Origin: Shewanella electrodiphila
Lineage (GTDB): Bacteria > Pseudomonadota > Gammaproteobacteria > Enterobacterales > Shewanellaceae
Direction of reading: 5' to 3'
DNA length: 64,000 nt
Assembly (NCBI RefSeq): GCF_023283985.1
Contig: NZ_JAKIKU010000009.1
Coordinates: forward strand, 124,001-188,000
Made by a program: the position numbers and the translations under genes. The notes beneath the pieces were generated by a model. The model made no database searches. It had not been told where the DNA came from and was given only the letters and a program-made list of their open reading frames with translations. The first letter of the stretch is position 1, and the number at the start of each line of letters is the position of its first letter. Positions 34,117-43,057 of this stretch are shown piece by piece.

Positions 34117-36045
34117 ATGCCAATTATTACATTGCCTGATGGCAGCAAACGCGAGTTTGCAGATTCTGTTTCAACGTTAGATGTCGCTGCAGACATCGGT
34201 CCTGGTTTAGCTAAAGCATGTATTGCTGGTCGCGTAAACGGCGAGTTAGTCGATGCTTGTGACTTAATAACCACAGATTCAGAGCTTTCAATCATTACGG
34301 CTAAAGATGAAGAGGGTGTTGAAATCCTTCGCCATTCTTGTGCACATTTACTTGGCCATGCAATTAAGCAAATGTGGCCAGAAACAAAAATGGCTATTGG
34401 TCCAGTTATCGATAATGGTTTTTACTATGACATCGATTTAGACCATAAATTAACTCAAGAAGATATTGATGCTCTTGAGAAACGCATGACTGCGTTAGCA
34501 AAGACAAATTACAGTGTTGTTAAGAACGTTGTTTCTTGGCAAGAAGCCCGCGATACTTTCGAATCACGTGGTGAAGAGTACAAAATTGCCATCTTAGATG
34601 AAAACATCAGTAAAGATGCAACACCGGCTTTATATCACCATGAAGAATATGTTGATATGTGTCGTGGCCCACACGTACCTAATATGAAATTCTGCCAACA
34701 CTTTAAGTTAATGAGTGTTGCAGGTGCATACTGGCGTGGTAATTCAGATAATAAGATGCTGCAACGTGTATACGGAACAGCATGGGCTGATAAAAAAGCA
34801 TTAAAAGTACATTTAAACCGTCTTGAAGAAGCGGCAAAACGTGACCACCGTAAAATTGGTAAACAGCTAGATCTTTACCATATGCAAGAAGAAGCGCCAG
34901 GAATGGTATTCTGGCATAACGATGGTTGGAGTTTGTACCTAGAGTTAGAGAAGTTCATTCGACAAAAACTAGGTCAATACACTTACCAAGAAGTTAAAGG
35001 TCCATTAATGATGGATCGTAACTTATGGGAACGTTCAGGCCATTGGGATAAGTATGCAGATGCGATGTTCACGACTAACAGTGAAAACCGTGAATATGCA
35101 ATTAAACCTATGAATTGTCCTGGTCATGTTCAGATCTTTAACCAAGGTCTTAAATCATACCGTGATTTACCACTTAAAATGGCAGAGTTTGGTTGTTGTC
35201 ATCGTAATGAGCCATCAGGATCATTGCATGGACTAATGCGTGTTCGTGGATTCACCCAAGATGATGCCCACGTATTCTGTACTGACGCACAAGTTCAAGA
35301 ACAAGTGAGTGAATGTATCCAAATGGTATACGACACTTACGGCAGTTTCGGCTTTAGCAATATCGTCGTTAAATTATCAACTCGTCCTGAAAAACGAATT
35401 GGTGATGACGATATGTGGGATAGAGCTGAAGAAGCATTAAAGCAAGCACTTGTTGCTAACGAAATTGAATTCGAGATTTTAACAGGTGAAGGTGCCTTCT
35501 ATGGTCCAAAAATCGAATTTACACTTCATGACTGTTTAGACCGTGCATGGCAGTGTGGTACTGTGCAATTAGATTACGCATTACCATCTCGTCTTGGGGC
35601 AACTTATGTTGCTGAAGACAACACGCGTCAAACGCCAGTTATGATCCATAGAGCTATTTTAGGGTCTCTTGAACGTTTCTTAGGTATTCTAATTGAAGAA
35701 TACGCAGGTAAATTCCCAACATGGCTTGCACCTGTGCAAGTAATTGTTATGAATATTACAGACAAACAGTCTGATTATGTTGACGAAATTGTTAAATCTT
35801 TCAAAGAAAGTGGCATTCGTGCATCTAAAGACTTGAGGAATGAGAAAATAGGCTTTAAAATACGTGAACATACGTTAAAGCGTGTACCTTATTTATTGGT
35901 CGTCGGCGATCAAGAAATGGAAAATAAGGAAGTTGCGGTAAGAACACGTGATGGTATCGATTTAGGCAAAATGAAAATCAATGATTTCAATGCCAAGATA
36001 CAAGAACAAATTTCTAGCCGTAGTCTATTATTGTTGGAGGAATAG
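34117..36045 (+). CDS. thrS: Threonyl-tRNA synthetase
   Basis: A 642-residue class II synthetase, the same length as E. coli ThrS. In order: TGS domain (1-60, MPIITLPDGSKREFADSVST), the zinc editing domain with HSCAHLLGHAI (about 73) and CRGPHVP (about 182), the catalytic core with motif 2 FGCCHRNEPSGSLHGLMRVR, the zinc ligands in the PMNCPGH and QLDYALP region, and the anticodon-binding domain from about 535. It charges tRNA-Thr. It heads the thrS-infC-rpmI-rplT operon, with infC starting 3 bp after its stop. Confidence 0.98.
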   Translation: MPIITLPDGSKREFADSVSTLDVAADIGPGLAKACIAGRVNGELVDACDLITTDSELSIITAKDEEGVEILRHSCAHLLGHAIKQMWPETKMAIGPVIDNGFYYDIDLDHKLTQEDIDALEKRMTALAKTNYSVVKNVVSWQEARDTFESRGEEYKIAILDENISKDATPALYHHEEYVDMCRGPHVPNMKFCQHFKLMSVAGAYWRGNSDNKMLQRVYGTAWADKKALKVHLNRLEEAAKRDHRKIGKQLDLYHMQEEAPGMVFWHNDGWSLYLELEKFIRQKLGQYTYQEVKGPLMMDRNLWERSGHWDKYADAMFTTNSENREYAIKPMNCPGHVQIFNQGLKSYRDLPLKMAEFGCCHRNEPSGSLHGLMRVRGFTQDDAHVFCTDAQVQEQVSECIQMVYDTYGSFGFSNIVVKLSTRPEKRIGDDDMWDRAEEALKQALVANEIEFEILTGEGAFYGPKIEFTLHDCLDRAWQCGTVQLDYALPSRLGATYVAEDNTRQTPVMIHRAILGSLERFLGILIEEYAGKFPTWLAPVQVIVMNITDKQSDYVDEIVKSFKESGIRASKDLRNEKIGFKIREHTLKRVPYLLVVGDQEMENKEVAVRTRDGIDLGKMKINDFNAKIQEQISSRSLLLLEE

Positions 36046-36048
36046 GTC

Positions 36049-36591
36049 ATAAAGATCAAGAGAGCAGCAGGGCGACAGCCAGCCCCTAATCGTATTAACG
36101 ATGAAATCACTGGCGTACCAGAAGTTCGTTTATCGGATATTGATGGTGAGGCAGTTGGAATCGTTAGTATTTCACAGGCACAGGAATTAGCTGATGAAGC
36201 AGGTGTAGACCTGGTTGAAATCAGTCCTAATGCTGAGCCACCTGTCTGTCGCATAATGGACTACGGTAAGTTCCTTTTTGATAAGGCTAAAGCCCAAAAG
36301 GAACAAAAAAAGAAGCAGAAACAGGTCCAGCTGAAGGAAATAAAATTCCGTCCTGGCACTGATGAAAACGACTATCAGGTAAAACTACGCAACCTGATTC
36401 GTTTTCTTGAAGATGGGGACAAAGCGAAGATTACGCTGCGTTTCCGTGGTCGCGAAATGGCACACCAAAGCTTAGGTATGGATCTTTTGAACCGTATCAA
36501 AGCAGATTTGGAAACATATGCTGTTGTTGAATCTTTCCCGAAAATGGAAGGTCGACAAGCAGTTATGGTCCTCGCACCTAAAAAGAAATAG
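36049..36591 (+). CDS. infC: Translation initiation factor IF-3, AUA start
   Basis: The frame is open from the codon ATA at 36049, giving exactly 180 residues, the length of E. coli IF-3: (M)KIKRAAGRQPAPNRINDEIT ... VRLSDIDGEAVGIVSISQAQ (N-domain), a Lys-rich linker, and FRGREMAHQSLGMDLLNRIK in the C-domain. GGAGG at 36036-36040 sits 8 bp before ATA. No ATG, GTG or TTG exists in this frame between the thrS stop and the conserved N-terminus; the first ATG, at 36256, would remove the whole N-domain. A non-canonical start is known to let IF-3 regulate itself by start-codon discrimination, usually with AUU; here it is AUA. Confidence 0.93.
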   Translation: MKIKRAAGRQPAPNRINDEITGVPEVRLSDIDGEAVGIVSISQAQELADEAGVDLVEISPNAEPPVCRIMDYGKFLFDKAKAQKEQKKKQKQVQLKEIKFRPGTDENDYQVKLRNLIRFLEDGDKAKITLRFRGREMAHQSLGMDLLNRIKADLETYAVVESFPKMEGRQAVMVLAPKKK

Positions 36592-36612
36592 TAGGGCAAC
36601 CCACTAAAAAGT

Positions 36613-36638
36613 AGCAAAGTCCTTTTGAGGATTTTGCT
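36613..36638 (+). promoter_or_regulatory. Hairpin in the infC-rpmI leader
   Basis: AGCAAAGTCCT pairs with AGGATTTTGCT over 11 bp around a TTTG loop, 40 bp before rpmI. In E. coli the rpmI leader is bound by L20, which represses rpmI-rplT translation. This hairpin is in the right place to take part in such control, but the L20-specific pseudoknot was not resolved. It lacks the T-run of a terminator. Confidence 0.5.
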
Positions 36639-36679
36639 CGCCTTACGTTTTATTAATGTCCCAATGCGGAGTTTTAGCA

Positions 36680-36874
36680 ATGCCTAAAATGAAAACAGAT
36701 AAGGGTGTTCAAAAGCGCTTCAGAAAAACCGCTAATGGTTTCAAGCGTAAACAAGCACACTTACGTCATATTTTGACAAAGAAGAGCACTAAGCGTAAAC
36801 GTCACTTACGTGCTAAATGTTTAGTTGCAAAGTCTGATGTGCCAGCAATCGCACGTCAACTACCATACGCTTAA
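36680..36874 (+). CDS. rpmI: 50S ribosomal protein L35
   Basis: A 64-residue basic protein (PKMKTDKGVQKRFRKTANGF, RHILTKKSTKRKRHLRAKC) typical of bL35 (65 residues in E. coli). The start is ATG at 36680; an in-frame upstream ATG at 36656 would add eight residues not found in the family. CGGAG lies about 9 bp upstream. It is followed by rplT after 18 bp. Confidence 0.97.
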   Translation: MPKMKTDKGVQKRFRKTANGFKRKQAHLRHILTKKSTKRKRHLRAKCLVAKSDVPAIARQLPYA

Positions 36875-36892
36875 TTAAAGGAGATATGAACA

Positions 36893-37252
36893 ATGCCTAG
36901 AGTTAAGCGTGGTGTAACCGCTCGTGCTCGTCACAAGAAAGTACTTAAATTAGCCAAAGGTTATTACGGAGCTCGCTCACGTACTTACCGTGTTGCTGTT
37001 CAAGCAGTAACTAAAGCTGGTCAATATGCTTACCGTGACCGTCGTCAAAAGAAACGTCAATTCCGTCAACTTTGGATTGCACGTATCAATGCGGCTTCTC
37101 GTCAAAATGGTCTTTCTTATAGTCGTTTCATTAACGGCCTTAAAAAAGCATCAATCGAAATCGATCGTAAGATTTTGGCTGACATCGCTGTATTCGACAA
37201 AGTTGTATTTACAACTTTAGTTGAAAAAGCAAAAGAAGCTTTAGCTAAGTAA
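36893..37252 (+). CDS. rplT: 50S ribosomal protein L20
   Basis: A 119-residue protein ([20 protein letters not shown], then [20 protein letters not shown]) essentially the length of bL20 in E. coli. The basic N-terminal extension threads 23S rRNA; the C-terminal globular domain is the usual autoregulatory RNA-binding part. AAAGGAGA is placed 6-7 bp before ATG. Last gene of the operon, ended by a terminator 15 bp later. Confidence 0.98.
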
Positions 37253-37267
37253 TTAGTTAAAATGCTT

Positions 37268-37298
37268 TAAAAAAGGAGCCTTCGGGTTCCTTTTTTTA
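37268..37298 (+). terminator. Terminator of the thrS-rplT operon
   Basis: AAAAAAGGAGCC-TTCG-GGTTCCTTTTTTT: a strong stem capped by a TTCG tetraloop and followed by T's. Confidence 0.95.
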
Positions 37299-37360
37299 TG
37301 CCTATAATTTACGGTATCTTATTGTTAGCCTTAAACAATCATTATTAACGGAATACCACG

Positions 37361-37903
37361 ATGACTGTAATTACTACAGAACGCCTTACTATCTCACTTA
37401 TGACACTTAATGATGCGGATTTATTATTTGAATTGGATCAAAACCCTGTTGTGATGAAATATATCAATGGCGGTAAAAAAACAACTCAACAAGAAATTGA
37501 TGAGGTTTTTATTCCACGCTTAGCCAGTTACCTTAACCCTGTTAAAGATTGGGGGCTTTGGAAAGTATTTTTAAATGATAAACAATTTGCAGGTTGGATT
37601 TTGATTAGACCAATGGGCTTTTTTACAGAGTCGCCTGAGTTTAACAATATCGAAATTGGTTGGCGATTTAAACAAGAAACTTGGGGTAAAGGAGTTGCAA
37701 CCGAAAGTGCCACAGCGGTCATTAAACACATTGTATCTCATCAACAAAATGTGAAAAAGTTTTCCGCTATCGCTGATAAACACAATAGCGCTTCAATAAA
37801 CATAATGGTTAAATTAGGTATGACATACCAAAAGACAATTGTGCACCCAGATGTCGATGGCGAAGTAGATGTAGTTTTATACTCAATGGATTCGACACAA
37901 TAA
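37361..37903 (+). CDS. GNAT-family N-acetyltransferase
   Basis: A 180-residue acetyltransferase of the RimJ/RimL-like group: TERLTISLMTLNDADLLFEL at the N-terminus, GWRFKQETWGKGVATESATA (about 105-125) containing the acetyl-CoA-binding Q/R-x-x-G-x-G/A pattern, and NSASINIMVKLGMTYQKT near 144. The acceptor is not predictable; relatives acetylate ribosomal proteins or small amines. A single gene, convergent with trxB and sharing the downstream terminator. Confidence 0.88.
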   Translation: MTVITTERLTISLMTLNDADLLFELDQNPVVMKYINGGKKTTQQEIDEVFIPRLASYLNPVKDWGLWKVFLNDKQFAGWILIRPMGFFTESPEFNNIEIGWRFKQETWGKGVATESATAVIKHIVSHQQNVKKFSAIADKHNSASINIMVKLGMTYQKTIVHPDVDGEVDVVLYSMDSTQ

Positions 37904-37905
37904 AA

Positions 37906-37927
37906 AAGCCAGCATTCGCTGGCTTTA
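37906..37927. terminator. Bidirectional terminator between acetyltransferase and trxB
   Basis: AAAGCCAGC-ATTC-GCTGGCTTT with A's on the left and T's on the right serves both convergent genes. Confidence 0.9.
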
Positions 37928-37945
37928 TCTTAATACATAACGCGC

Positions 37946-38896
37946 TTATTGAGCATCAAGGAATCGTTCAGCATCCAAAGCTGCCATACAACCTGAACCT
38001 GCTGATGTAATCGCTTGACGGTAATGTTGATCCATAACATCACCACAGGCATAAATACCTTCAATGCTGGTTTGTGTTGCATTACCTTGTAAACCACTAT
38101 TAACCGTAATGTAGCCGTGATTCATATTCAGTTGATCATTAAAAATACCAGTATTAGGGCTATGACCAATTGCAATGAATACACCTGCAACTTCTAGAGA
38201 CGAAATAGACCCGTCTTTAGTGCTCTTCATATTCAAACCAGTAACGCCCATATTATCACCAGTCACTTCATCAAGCGTTTGATCTAAGTGAAGGATAATA
38301 TTTCCGTTTGCCACTTTGTCCATCAGTCGATTAATTAGAATCTTTTCTGAGCGGAAAGTGTCACGGCGATGAATTAAATGAACTTCTGATGCGATGTTAC
38401 TTAAGTAAAGTGCTTCTTCAACAGCGGTATTACCGCCGCCAACAACGGCTACTTTCTGGTTACGATAAAAGAAACCGTCACAAGTTGCACATGCTGATAC
38501 ACCTCGCCCCATAAATGCTTCTTCAGAAGGCAAACCTAAATATTTAGCAGAGGCTCCAGTTGCGATAATTAGTGCATCACAAGTAAATTCGCCGTTGTCA
38601 CCTTTTAATTTAAAAGGGCGCTCACTAAAATCGACTTCATTAATGTGATCAAAAATGATTTCAGTTTCAAATTTTTCTGCGTGCTGTTGCATTCTTTCCA
38701 TTAAAACAGGACCGGTTAAACCTTCAGCATCACCTGGCCAGTTTTCAACTTCTGTTGTTGTGGTCAATTGACCGCCTTGCTGCATACCAGTGATCATGAC
38801 TGGTTTTAAATTCGCACGAGCGGCATAAACTGCAGCAGTATAACCAGCAGGACCTGAACCTAAGATAAGTAGGTTAATATGACGAGCTTGACTCAT
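37946..38896 (-). CDS. trxB: Thioredoxin reductase
   Basis: A 316-residue flavoenzyme: FAD-binding GSGPAGYTAA (13-22), the redox-active CATCDG motif (about 136-141), NADPH-binding VVGGGNTAVEEA (about 152) and the C-terminal GVFIAIGHSPNT and YACGDV blocks. It passes electrons from NADPH to thioredoxin. GGAG lies about 9 bp before ATG. Confidence 0.97.
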   Translation of the reverse strand: MSQARHINLLILGSGPAGYTAAVYAARANLKPVMITGMQQGGQLTTTTEVENWPGDAEGLTGPVLMERMQQHAEKFETEIIFDHINEVDFSERPFKLKGDNGEFTCDALIIATGASAKYLGLPSEEAFMGRGVSACATCDGFFYRNQKVAVVGGGNTAVEEALYLSNIASEVHLIHRRDTFRSEKILINRLMDKVANGNIILHLDQTLDEVTGDNMGVTGLNMKSTKDGSISSLEVAGVFIAIGHSPNTGIFNDQLNMNHGYITVNSGLQGNATQTSIEGIYACGDVMDQHYRQAITSAGSGCMAALDAERFLDAQ

Positions 38897-39016
38897 TTTT
38901 GTATTTCTCCGTATTCATGCCTTAAGCAATTTGCATGGATTGTAGGGAATTTAACGGATGGGGTAAAGTGCAGAACTGTCTAAGATATAGATTGTATTAA
39001 TCGCTTTTGTATAAAA

Positions 39017-39038
39017 AAGGCACCAATACAAGTGCCTT
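39017..39038 (-). terminator. Terminator of msrA
   Basis: AAGGCAC-N8-GTGCCTT with a run of A on its left gives a T-run when transcribed leftwards, about 15 bp after the msrA stop. Confidence 0.85.
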
Positions 39039-39053
39039 AAGTCATTTCATAAA

Positions 39054-39533
39054 CTAATAACTAATATGACAGCTTGGTAACTCATTCTTCTCTATGTAAT
39101 TTTGATGATATTCTTCAGCAGGGTGGAACTGCTGAATTGGGACAATTTCAGTTACAATATGCTTAGTTCCCCATTTACCACTGCGTGCTAGATCAAGTTT
39201 GGATTTTTCAGCAGCGTCTTTTTGAATTTTACCATGAAAAAATACAGCACTGCGATACTGATTACCAATATCGCCACCTTGTCTATTCAGAGTGGTTGGG
39301 TTGTGATTTTGCCAGAACACTTCCAAAAGCTCTTGGTATGAAACAATTGATTCATCAAACTCTACTTGAACGACTTCAGCATGACCTGTTGTGCCTGTTT
39401 TGACTTCTTCATAACTCTGAAACTGATCTCTTCCGCCCATGTAGCCGCATTGTGCATTGGTAACACCATCTACTTGTTTGAAAAAATATTCAACACCCCA
39501 AAAACAGCCTGCACCAAATGTTGCTAAAGTCAT
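39054..39533 (-). CDS. msrA: Peptide-methionine (S)-S-oxide reductase
   Basis: A 159-residue MsrA of the short type: catalytic Cys in FGAGCFWGVEYFF at the N-terminus, GYMGG, YEEVKTGTTGHAEVVQVEFD and NPTTLNRQGGDIGNQYRSAV. It repairs methionine sulfoxide with thioredoxin, which fits the nearby trxB. I chose the ATG at 39533, which puts the GAGCFWG motif at the usual distance; an ATG four codons upstream (39545) is also possible. Confidence 0.95.
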   Translation of the reverse strand: MTLATFGAGCFWGVEYFFKQVDGVTNAQCGYMGGRDQFQSYEEVKTGTTGHAEVVQVEFDESIVSYQELLEVFWQNHNPTTLNRQGGDIGNQYRSAVFFHGKIQKDAAEKSKLDLARSGKWGTKHIVTEIVPIQQFHPAEEYHQNYIEKNELPSCHISY

Positions 39534-39707
39534 ACTCACATCCATAAAGAAGTCTAGATGGCTAAAATTATATTTGTTCTGAATGAGAATGCAAGTAAAG
39601 TTTTACACTATGTTAATTGTCCCTTAACGTCAGCTTCCACTTGTTGTGTTAGAATCAACATCTGTTATTGAAACCAATTTCGTTTTACCGTTTTTCAAGG
39701 AGTCTTC

Positions 39708-40739
39708 GTGTTTCAACAATTAATGGAAGAAAAAGATTTTTTAGCGTTCACTTTAGCTAACATCGATAAAGTCATTACCTCACACAGTTTCACCTTATCT
39801 AATCAAACAATAGTCAAAATACATGATAACGGTGTCATCAGCTTTACTCCTGCAACAGGTTCTACTAAGGATATTGTTTTATCGTGTGCCATTCATGGGA
39901 ACGAAACTGCGCCTATTGAGATTTGTAATGACTTAATCCAAGCGTTACTTAATGAACAAATACAGACAGAACACAGAGTATTATTTTTAATTGGCAACCC
40001 AGATTCCATTTTAACTGAAACCCGTTTTGTAGAAGAAAACATGAACAGGTTATTTAGCGGCGCGCATTCAAAAGGTGAAGGGCTTTGCAACAAGGAAAGA
40101 GTTCGCGCTAAAGCATTGGAGGGTTATGTAAGCAATTTTTTCCTCGATAATCACGTATCACAACGTATTCATTATGACTTGCACACAGCGATTAAGCCTT
40201 CAAAACACGAAAAATTTGCGATATATCCTTATCGACCAGGACGTAGTTTTAGTGCTGAACAAATTATGTTTCTTGCTGGTTGCGATGTGGACACCATTTT
40301 ATTTCATCACGAACCGACAACGACATTTAGCTATTATTCGTCAGAACAATTTAAAGCCGACGCTTTCACCGTAGAGCTTGGAAAGGTGATGCCGTTTGGT
40401 CAAAATGAAATGAGTAAGTTTGCTAATACGCGCAAAATGCTAAATCACTTGATAACCAAGCAGCAAGTATCAGTTGCTGAATTCAACAGCGACCGGCTTA
40501 ACTTGTATAAAGTGTCTCGTTCAGTAAATAAGCACTTCGACGATTTTACATTCGCATTTCCAAAAGCCACGGTTAATTTTACCGGCTTTAAGCAAGGTGA
40601 AGTATTAGCAACTGAAGGCGGAAAAGAAATTTTAATTGAATATCCGTATGAAGCTATCGTTTTTCCAAATGAAAATGTACCTGTTGGTCAGCGCACGGTA
40701 TTATGCTTAATACCAGCTCCTAACGAAGATATTCAGTAA
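39708..40739 (+). CDS. astE: Succinylglutamate desuccinylase
   Basis: A 343-residue zinc carboxypeptidase-like hydrolase, last step of the AST arginine-degradation pathway (N-succinylglutamate to succinate and glutamate). Zinc ligands appear in CAIHGNETAPIEI (about 61-73) and the later RIHYDLHTAIKPSKHE (about 151-166); the catalytic Glu lies in FTVELGKVMPFG (about 222). The start is GTG at 39708 with AAGGAG 5 bp upstream. No other ast genes are in the window, so the pathway genes are elsewhere. Confidence 0.93.
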   Translation: MFQQLMEEKDFLAFTLANIDKVITSHSFTLSNQTIVKIHDNGVISFTPATGSTKDIVLSCAIHGNETAPIEICNDLIQALLNEQIQTEHRVLFLIGNPDSILTETRFVEENMNRLFSGAHSKGEGLCNKERVRAKALEGYVSNFFLDNHVSQRIHYDLHTAIKPSKHEKFAIYPYRPGRSFSAEQIMFLAGCDVDTILFHHEPTTTFSYYSSEQFKADAFTVELGKVMPFGQNEMSKFANTRKMLNHLITKQQVSVAEFNSDRLNLYKVSRSVNKHFDDFTFAFPKATVNFTGFKQGEVLATEGGKEILIEYPYEAIVFPNENVPVGQRTVLCLIPAPNEDIQ

Positions 40740-40889
40740 TTTGTAAAGCTAGATATACAAATTAAATGAGAAGTTATTCACTAGATGGGATGAACATTAG
40801 TTGATCGCTAGTTTACGTTAACGTAATGTTCGTTCGCATAGTATAAATTAAGCTTTATTTTATAAGGCCTCACATAATAAGAGCACAAT

Positions 40890-42068
40890 ATGAGCAACGC
40901 ACCACTGAATAATGAAACAGTGCATCGTGTCAGCTTCTTAGACAAAGCTTCATTGCACATTCCTATTTTAAAAATTCTTCAAGCTGATGGTACGACATAC
41001 GAAAATGCCGTCATGCCAGTGATAGATAAAGCACTCGCTGAGCGAATTCATGATACTTGTGTTTTTACCCGAGTATTAGATGAACGTATGCTAAGTGCGC
41101 AAAGACAAGGTCGTATCAGTTTTTATATGACATGTACTGGTGAGGAAGCATCAATTATCGGAAGTACAGCCGCGTTAGATGATGGCGATGTAATTCTTGC
41201 TCAGTATCGCGAACATGCCTCATTACGGTACCGTGGTTTTACTACTGAACAATTTATGAATCAGATGTTCAGTAATGAAAAAGATTTAGGTAAAGGTCGT
41301 CAAATGCCGATTCATTACGGTAGTAACGAGCTAAATTACCAAACGATTTCATCTCCACTTGCAACACAAATTCCACAGGCAACTGGCGTTGCACATGCTT
41401 TCAAATTACAAGGTAAACGTAACGTAGCCATTTGTTACTTTGGTGAAGGCGCAGCATCAGAAGGGGACTTTCATGCAGGTTTGAATATGGCTGCAGTGTT
41501 AAAATCTCCAACGATATTTTTCTGTCGTAATAATGGTTATGCCATTTCAACGCCTACTGAAGAACAGTTTGCCGGTAATGGCATTGCTAGTCGTGGTGTG
41601 GGTTACGGTATGCATACCATTCGTGTTGATGGTAATGACATGTTAGCTGTGCTTGCTGCAACTCAACAAGCTCGCGCGCACGCGCTTGAACACAATGCAC
41701 CTGTATTAATCGAAGCAATGACATATCGCTTAGGTGCGCATTCATCATCGGATGATCCTTCTGGTTATCGTTCGAAAGAAGAAGAAGCGAAATGGGAACA
41801 ACATGACCCAGTTAAACGCTTCAAGCTTTGGATGATCAATAAAGATTGGCTTAATGAAGCTGATGATGCAGCACGTTATGAGAAATATCGTGAGGAAGTA
41901 CTTAGCGCCGTTAAAGTGGCTGAAAAAGTGCCTTTACCACACATTGATGGTTTGATTACAGACGTACTGGATAAGCCTACACCTGTTTTAGAAAAGCAGC
42001 TTGCAGAGCTCAAACAACATATTAAGAAATATCCAAAGTCGTATCCTAAAAGCGCAGGGAGAATTTAA
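40890..42068 (+). CDS. bkdA1: Branched-chain 2-oxoacid dehydrogenase E1 alpha
   Basis: A 392-residue thiamine-diphosphate-dependent E1 alpha subunit. The TPP-binding block reads NVAICYFGEGAASEGDFHAG (about 183-202) with NNGYAISTP following. The regulatory phospho-loop region (YRLGAHSSSDDPSGYRSKEE) of BCKDH-type enzymes is conserved. With the beta subunit it decarboxylates 2-oxoisovalerate and the leucine- and isoleucine-derived acids, feeding branched-chain fatty acid or amino-acid catabolism. The stop is 2 bp before the beta subunit's GTG start. Confidence 0.93.
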   Translation: MSNAPLNNETVHRVSFLDKASLHIPILKILQADGTTYENAVMPVIDKALAERIHDTCVFTRVLDERMLSAQRQGRISFYMTCTGEEASIIGSTAALDDGDVILAQYREHASLRYRGFTTEQFMNQMFSNEKDLGKGRQMPIHYGSNELNYQTISSPLATQIPQATGVAHAFKLQGKRNVAICYFGEGAASEGDFHAGLNMAAVLKSPTIFFCRNNGYAISTPTEEQFAGNGIASRGVGYGMHTIRVDGNDMLAVLAATQQARAHALEHNAPVLIEAMTYRLGAHSSSDDPSGYRSKEEEAKWEQHDPVKRFKLWMINKDWLNEADDAARYEKYREEVLSAVKVAEKVPLPHIDGLITDVLDKPTPVLEKQLAELKQHIKKYPKSYPKSAGRI

Positions 42069-42070
42069 TT

Positions 42071-43048
42071 GTGGCTGAAATGAATATGTTACACGCCATC
42101 AATGATGCATTGGCAATTGCAATGACTGCTGATGAACGAATGGTTGTGTTTGGCGAAGATGTGGGTCATTTTGGTGGCGTTTTCCGTGCAACATCTGGAT
42201 TACAAGAAAAGTTTGGTAGAGATCGTTGTTTTAATACTCCGTTAACTGAACAAGGCATTGCAGGTTTTGCTAATGGCTTGGCTTCAAATGGTATGACGGC
42301 CGTTGCTGAAATTCAATTTGCTGATTATATTTTTCCTGCATTCGATCAAATAGTGAATGAAACAGCAAAGTTCAGATACCGCAGTGGTAACCAGTTTAAC
42401 GTTGGTGGGTTAACTTTTAGAACCCCGTACGGCGGTGGTATTGCAGGTGGTCATTATCACTCGCAATCGCCAGAAGCGTATTTTACCCAAACCCCTGGTT
42501 TAAAAGTGGTCATTCCACGGAATCCAGAACAAGCCAAAGGTTTGTTATTAGCTTCAATTCGCGATCCAAATCCGGTCATTTTCTTTGAACCAAAAAGATT
42601 GTACCGTGCATCTGTTGGTGAAGTCCCTGCCGGTGACTTCGTAATTGAGCTTGGTAAAGCTGATGTCGTTAAAACGGGTACGGATATTACCTTACTTGGT
42701 TGGGGCGCTCAGATGGAAATTCTTGAAAAAGCGGCAAAAATGGCTGAAAAGGACGGCATTTCTTGTGAAATTGTCGATTTAAGAACCTTGTCACCTTGGG
42801 ATATTGATACCGTTGCTGCATCTGTCAAGAAAACAGGTCGTTTGCTCATTAACCATGAAGCACCGTTAACGGGTGGTTTCGCCGGTGAAATCGCAGCGAC
42901 AATTCAAGAAGAGTGTTTCTTACATTTAGAGTCACCTATAAGCCGTATATGTGGCTTAGATACACCATATCCGTTGATTCTGGAAAAAGAATACATGCCA
43001 GATGAACTAAAAACTTACGAAGCCATTAAAGCTTCAGTCAATTTCTAG
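42071..43048 (+). CDS. bkdA2: Branched-chain 2-oxoacid dehydrogenase E1 beta
   Basis: A 325-residue E1 beta subunit (transketolase-like pyrimidine and C-terminal domains): VVFGEDVGHFGGVFRATSGL near residue 25, FNTPLTEQGIAGFANGLAS near 54, GGGIAGGHYHSQSPEAYFTQ near 122, and ITLLGWGAQMEILEKAAKMA. The GTG start at 42071 is used, with AGGGAG about 11 bp upstream inside bkdA1; internal ATGs are close, so the exact start is slightly uncertain. Part of a tight three-gene operon. Confidence 0.93.
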   Translation: MAEMNMLHAINDALAIAMTADERMVVFGEDVGHFGGVFRATSGLQEKFGRDRCFNTPLTEQGIAGFANGLASNGMTAVAEIQFADYIFPAFDQIVNETAKFRYRSGNQFNVGGLTFRTPYGGGIAGGHYHSQSPEAYFTQTPGLKVVIPRNPEQAKGLLLASIRDPNPVIFFEPKRLYRASVGEVPAGDFVIELGKADVVKTGTDITLLGWGAQMEILEKAAKMAEKDGISCEIVDLRTLSPWDIDTVAASVKKTGRLLINHEAPLTGGFAGEIAATIQEECFLHLESPISRICGLDTPYPLILEKEYMPDELKTYEAIKASVNF

Positions 43049-43057
43049 GAGCAAGAT

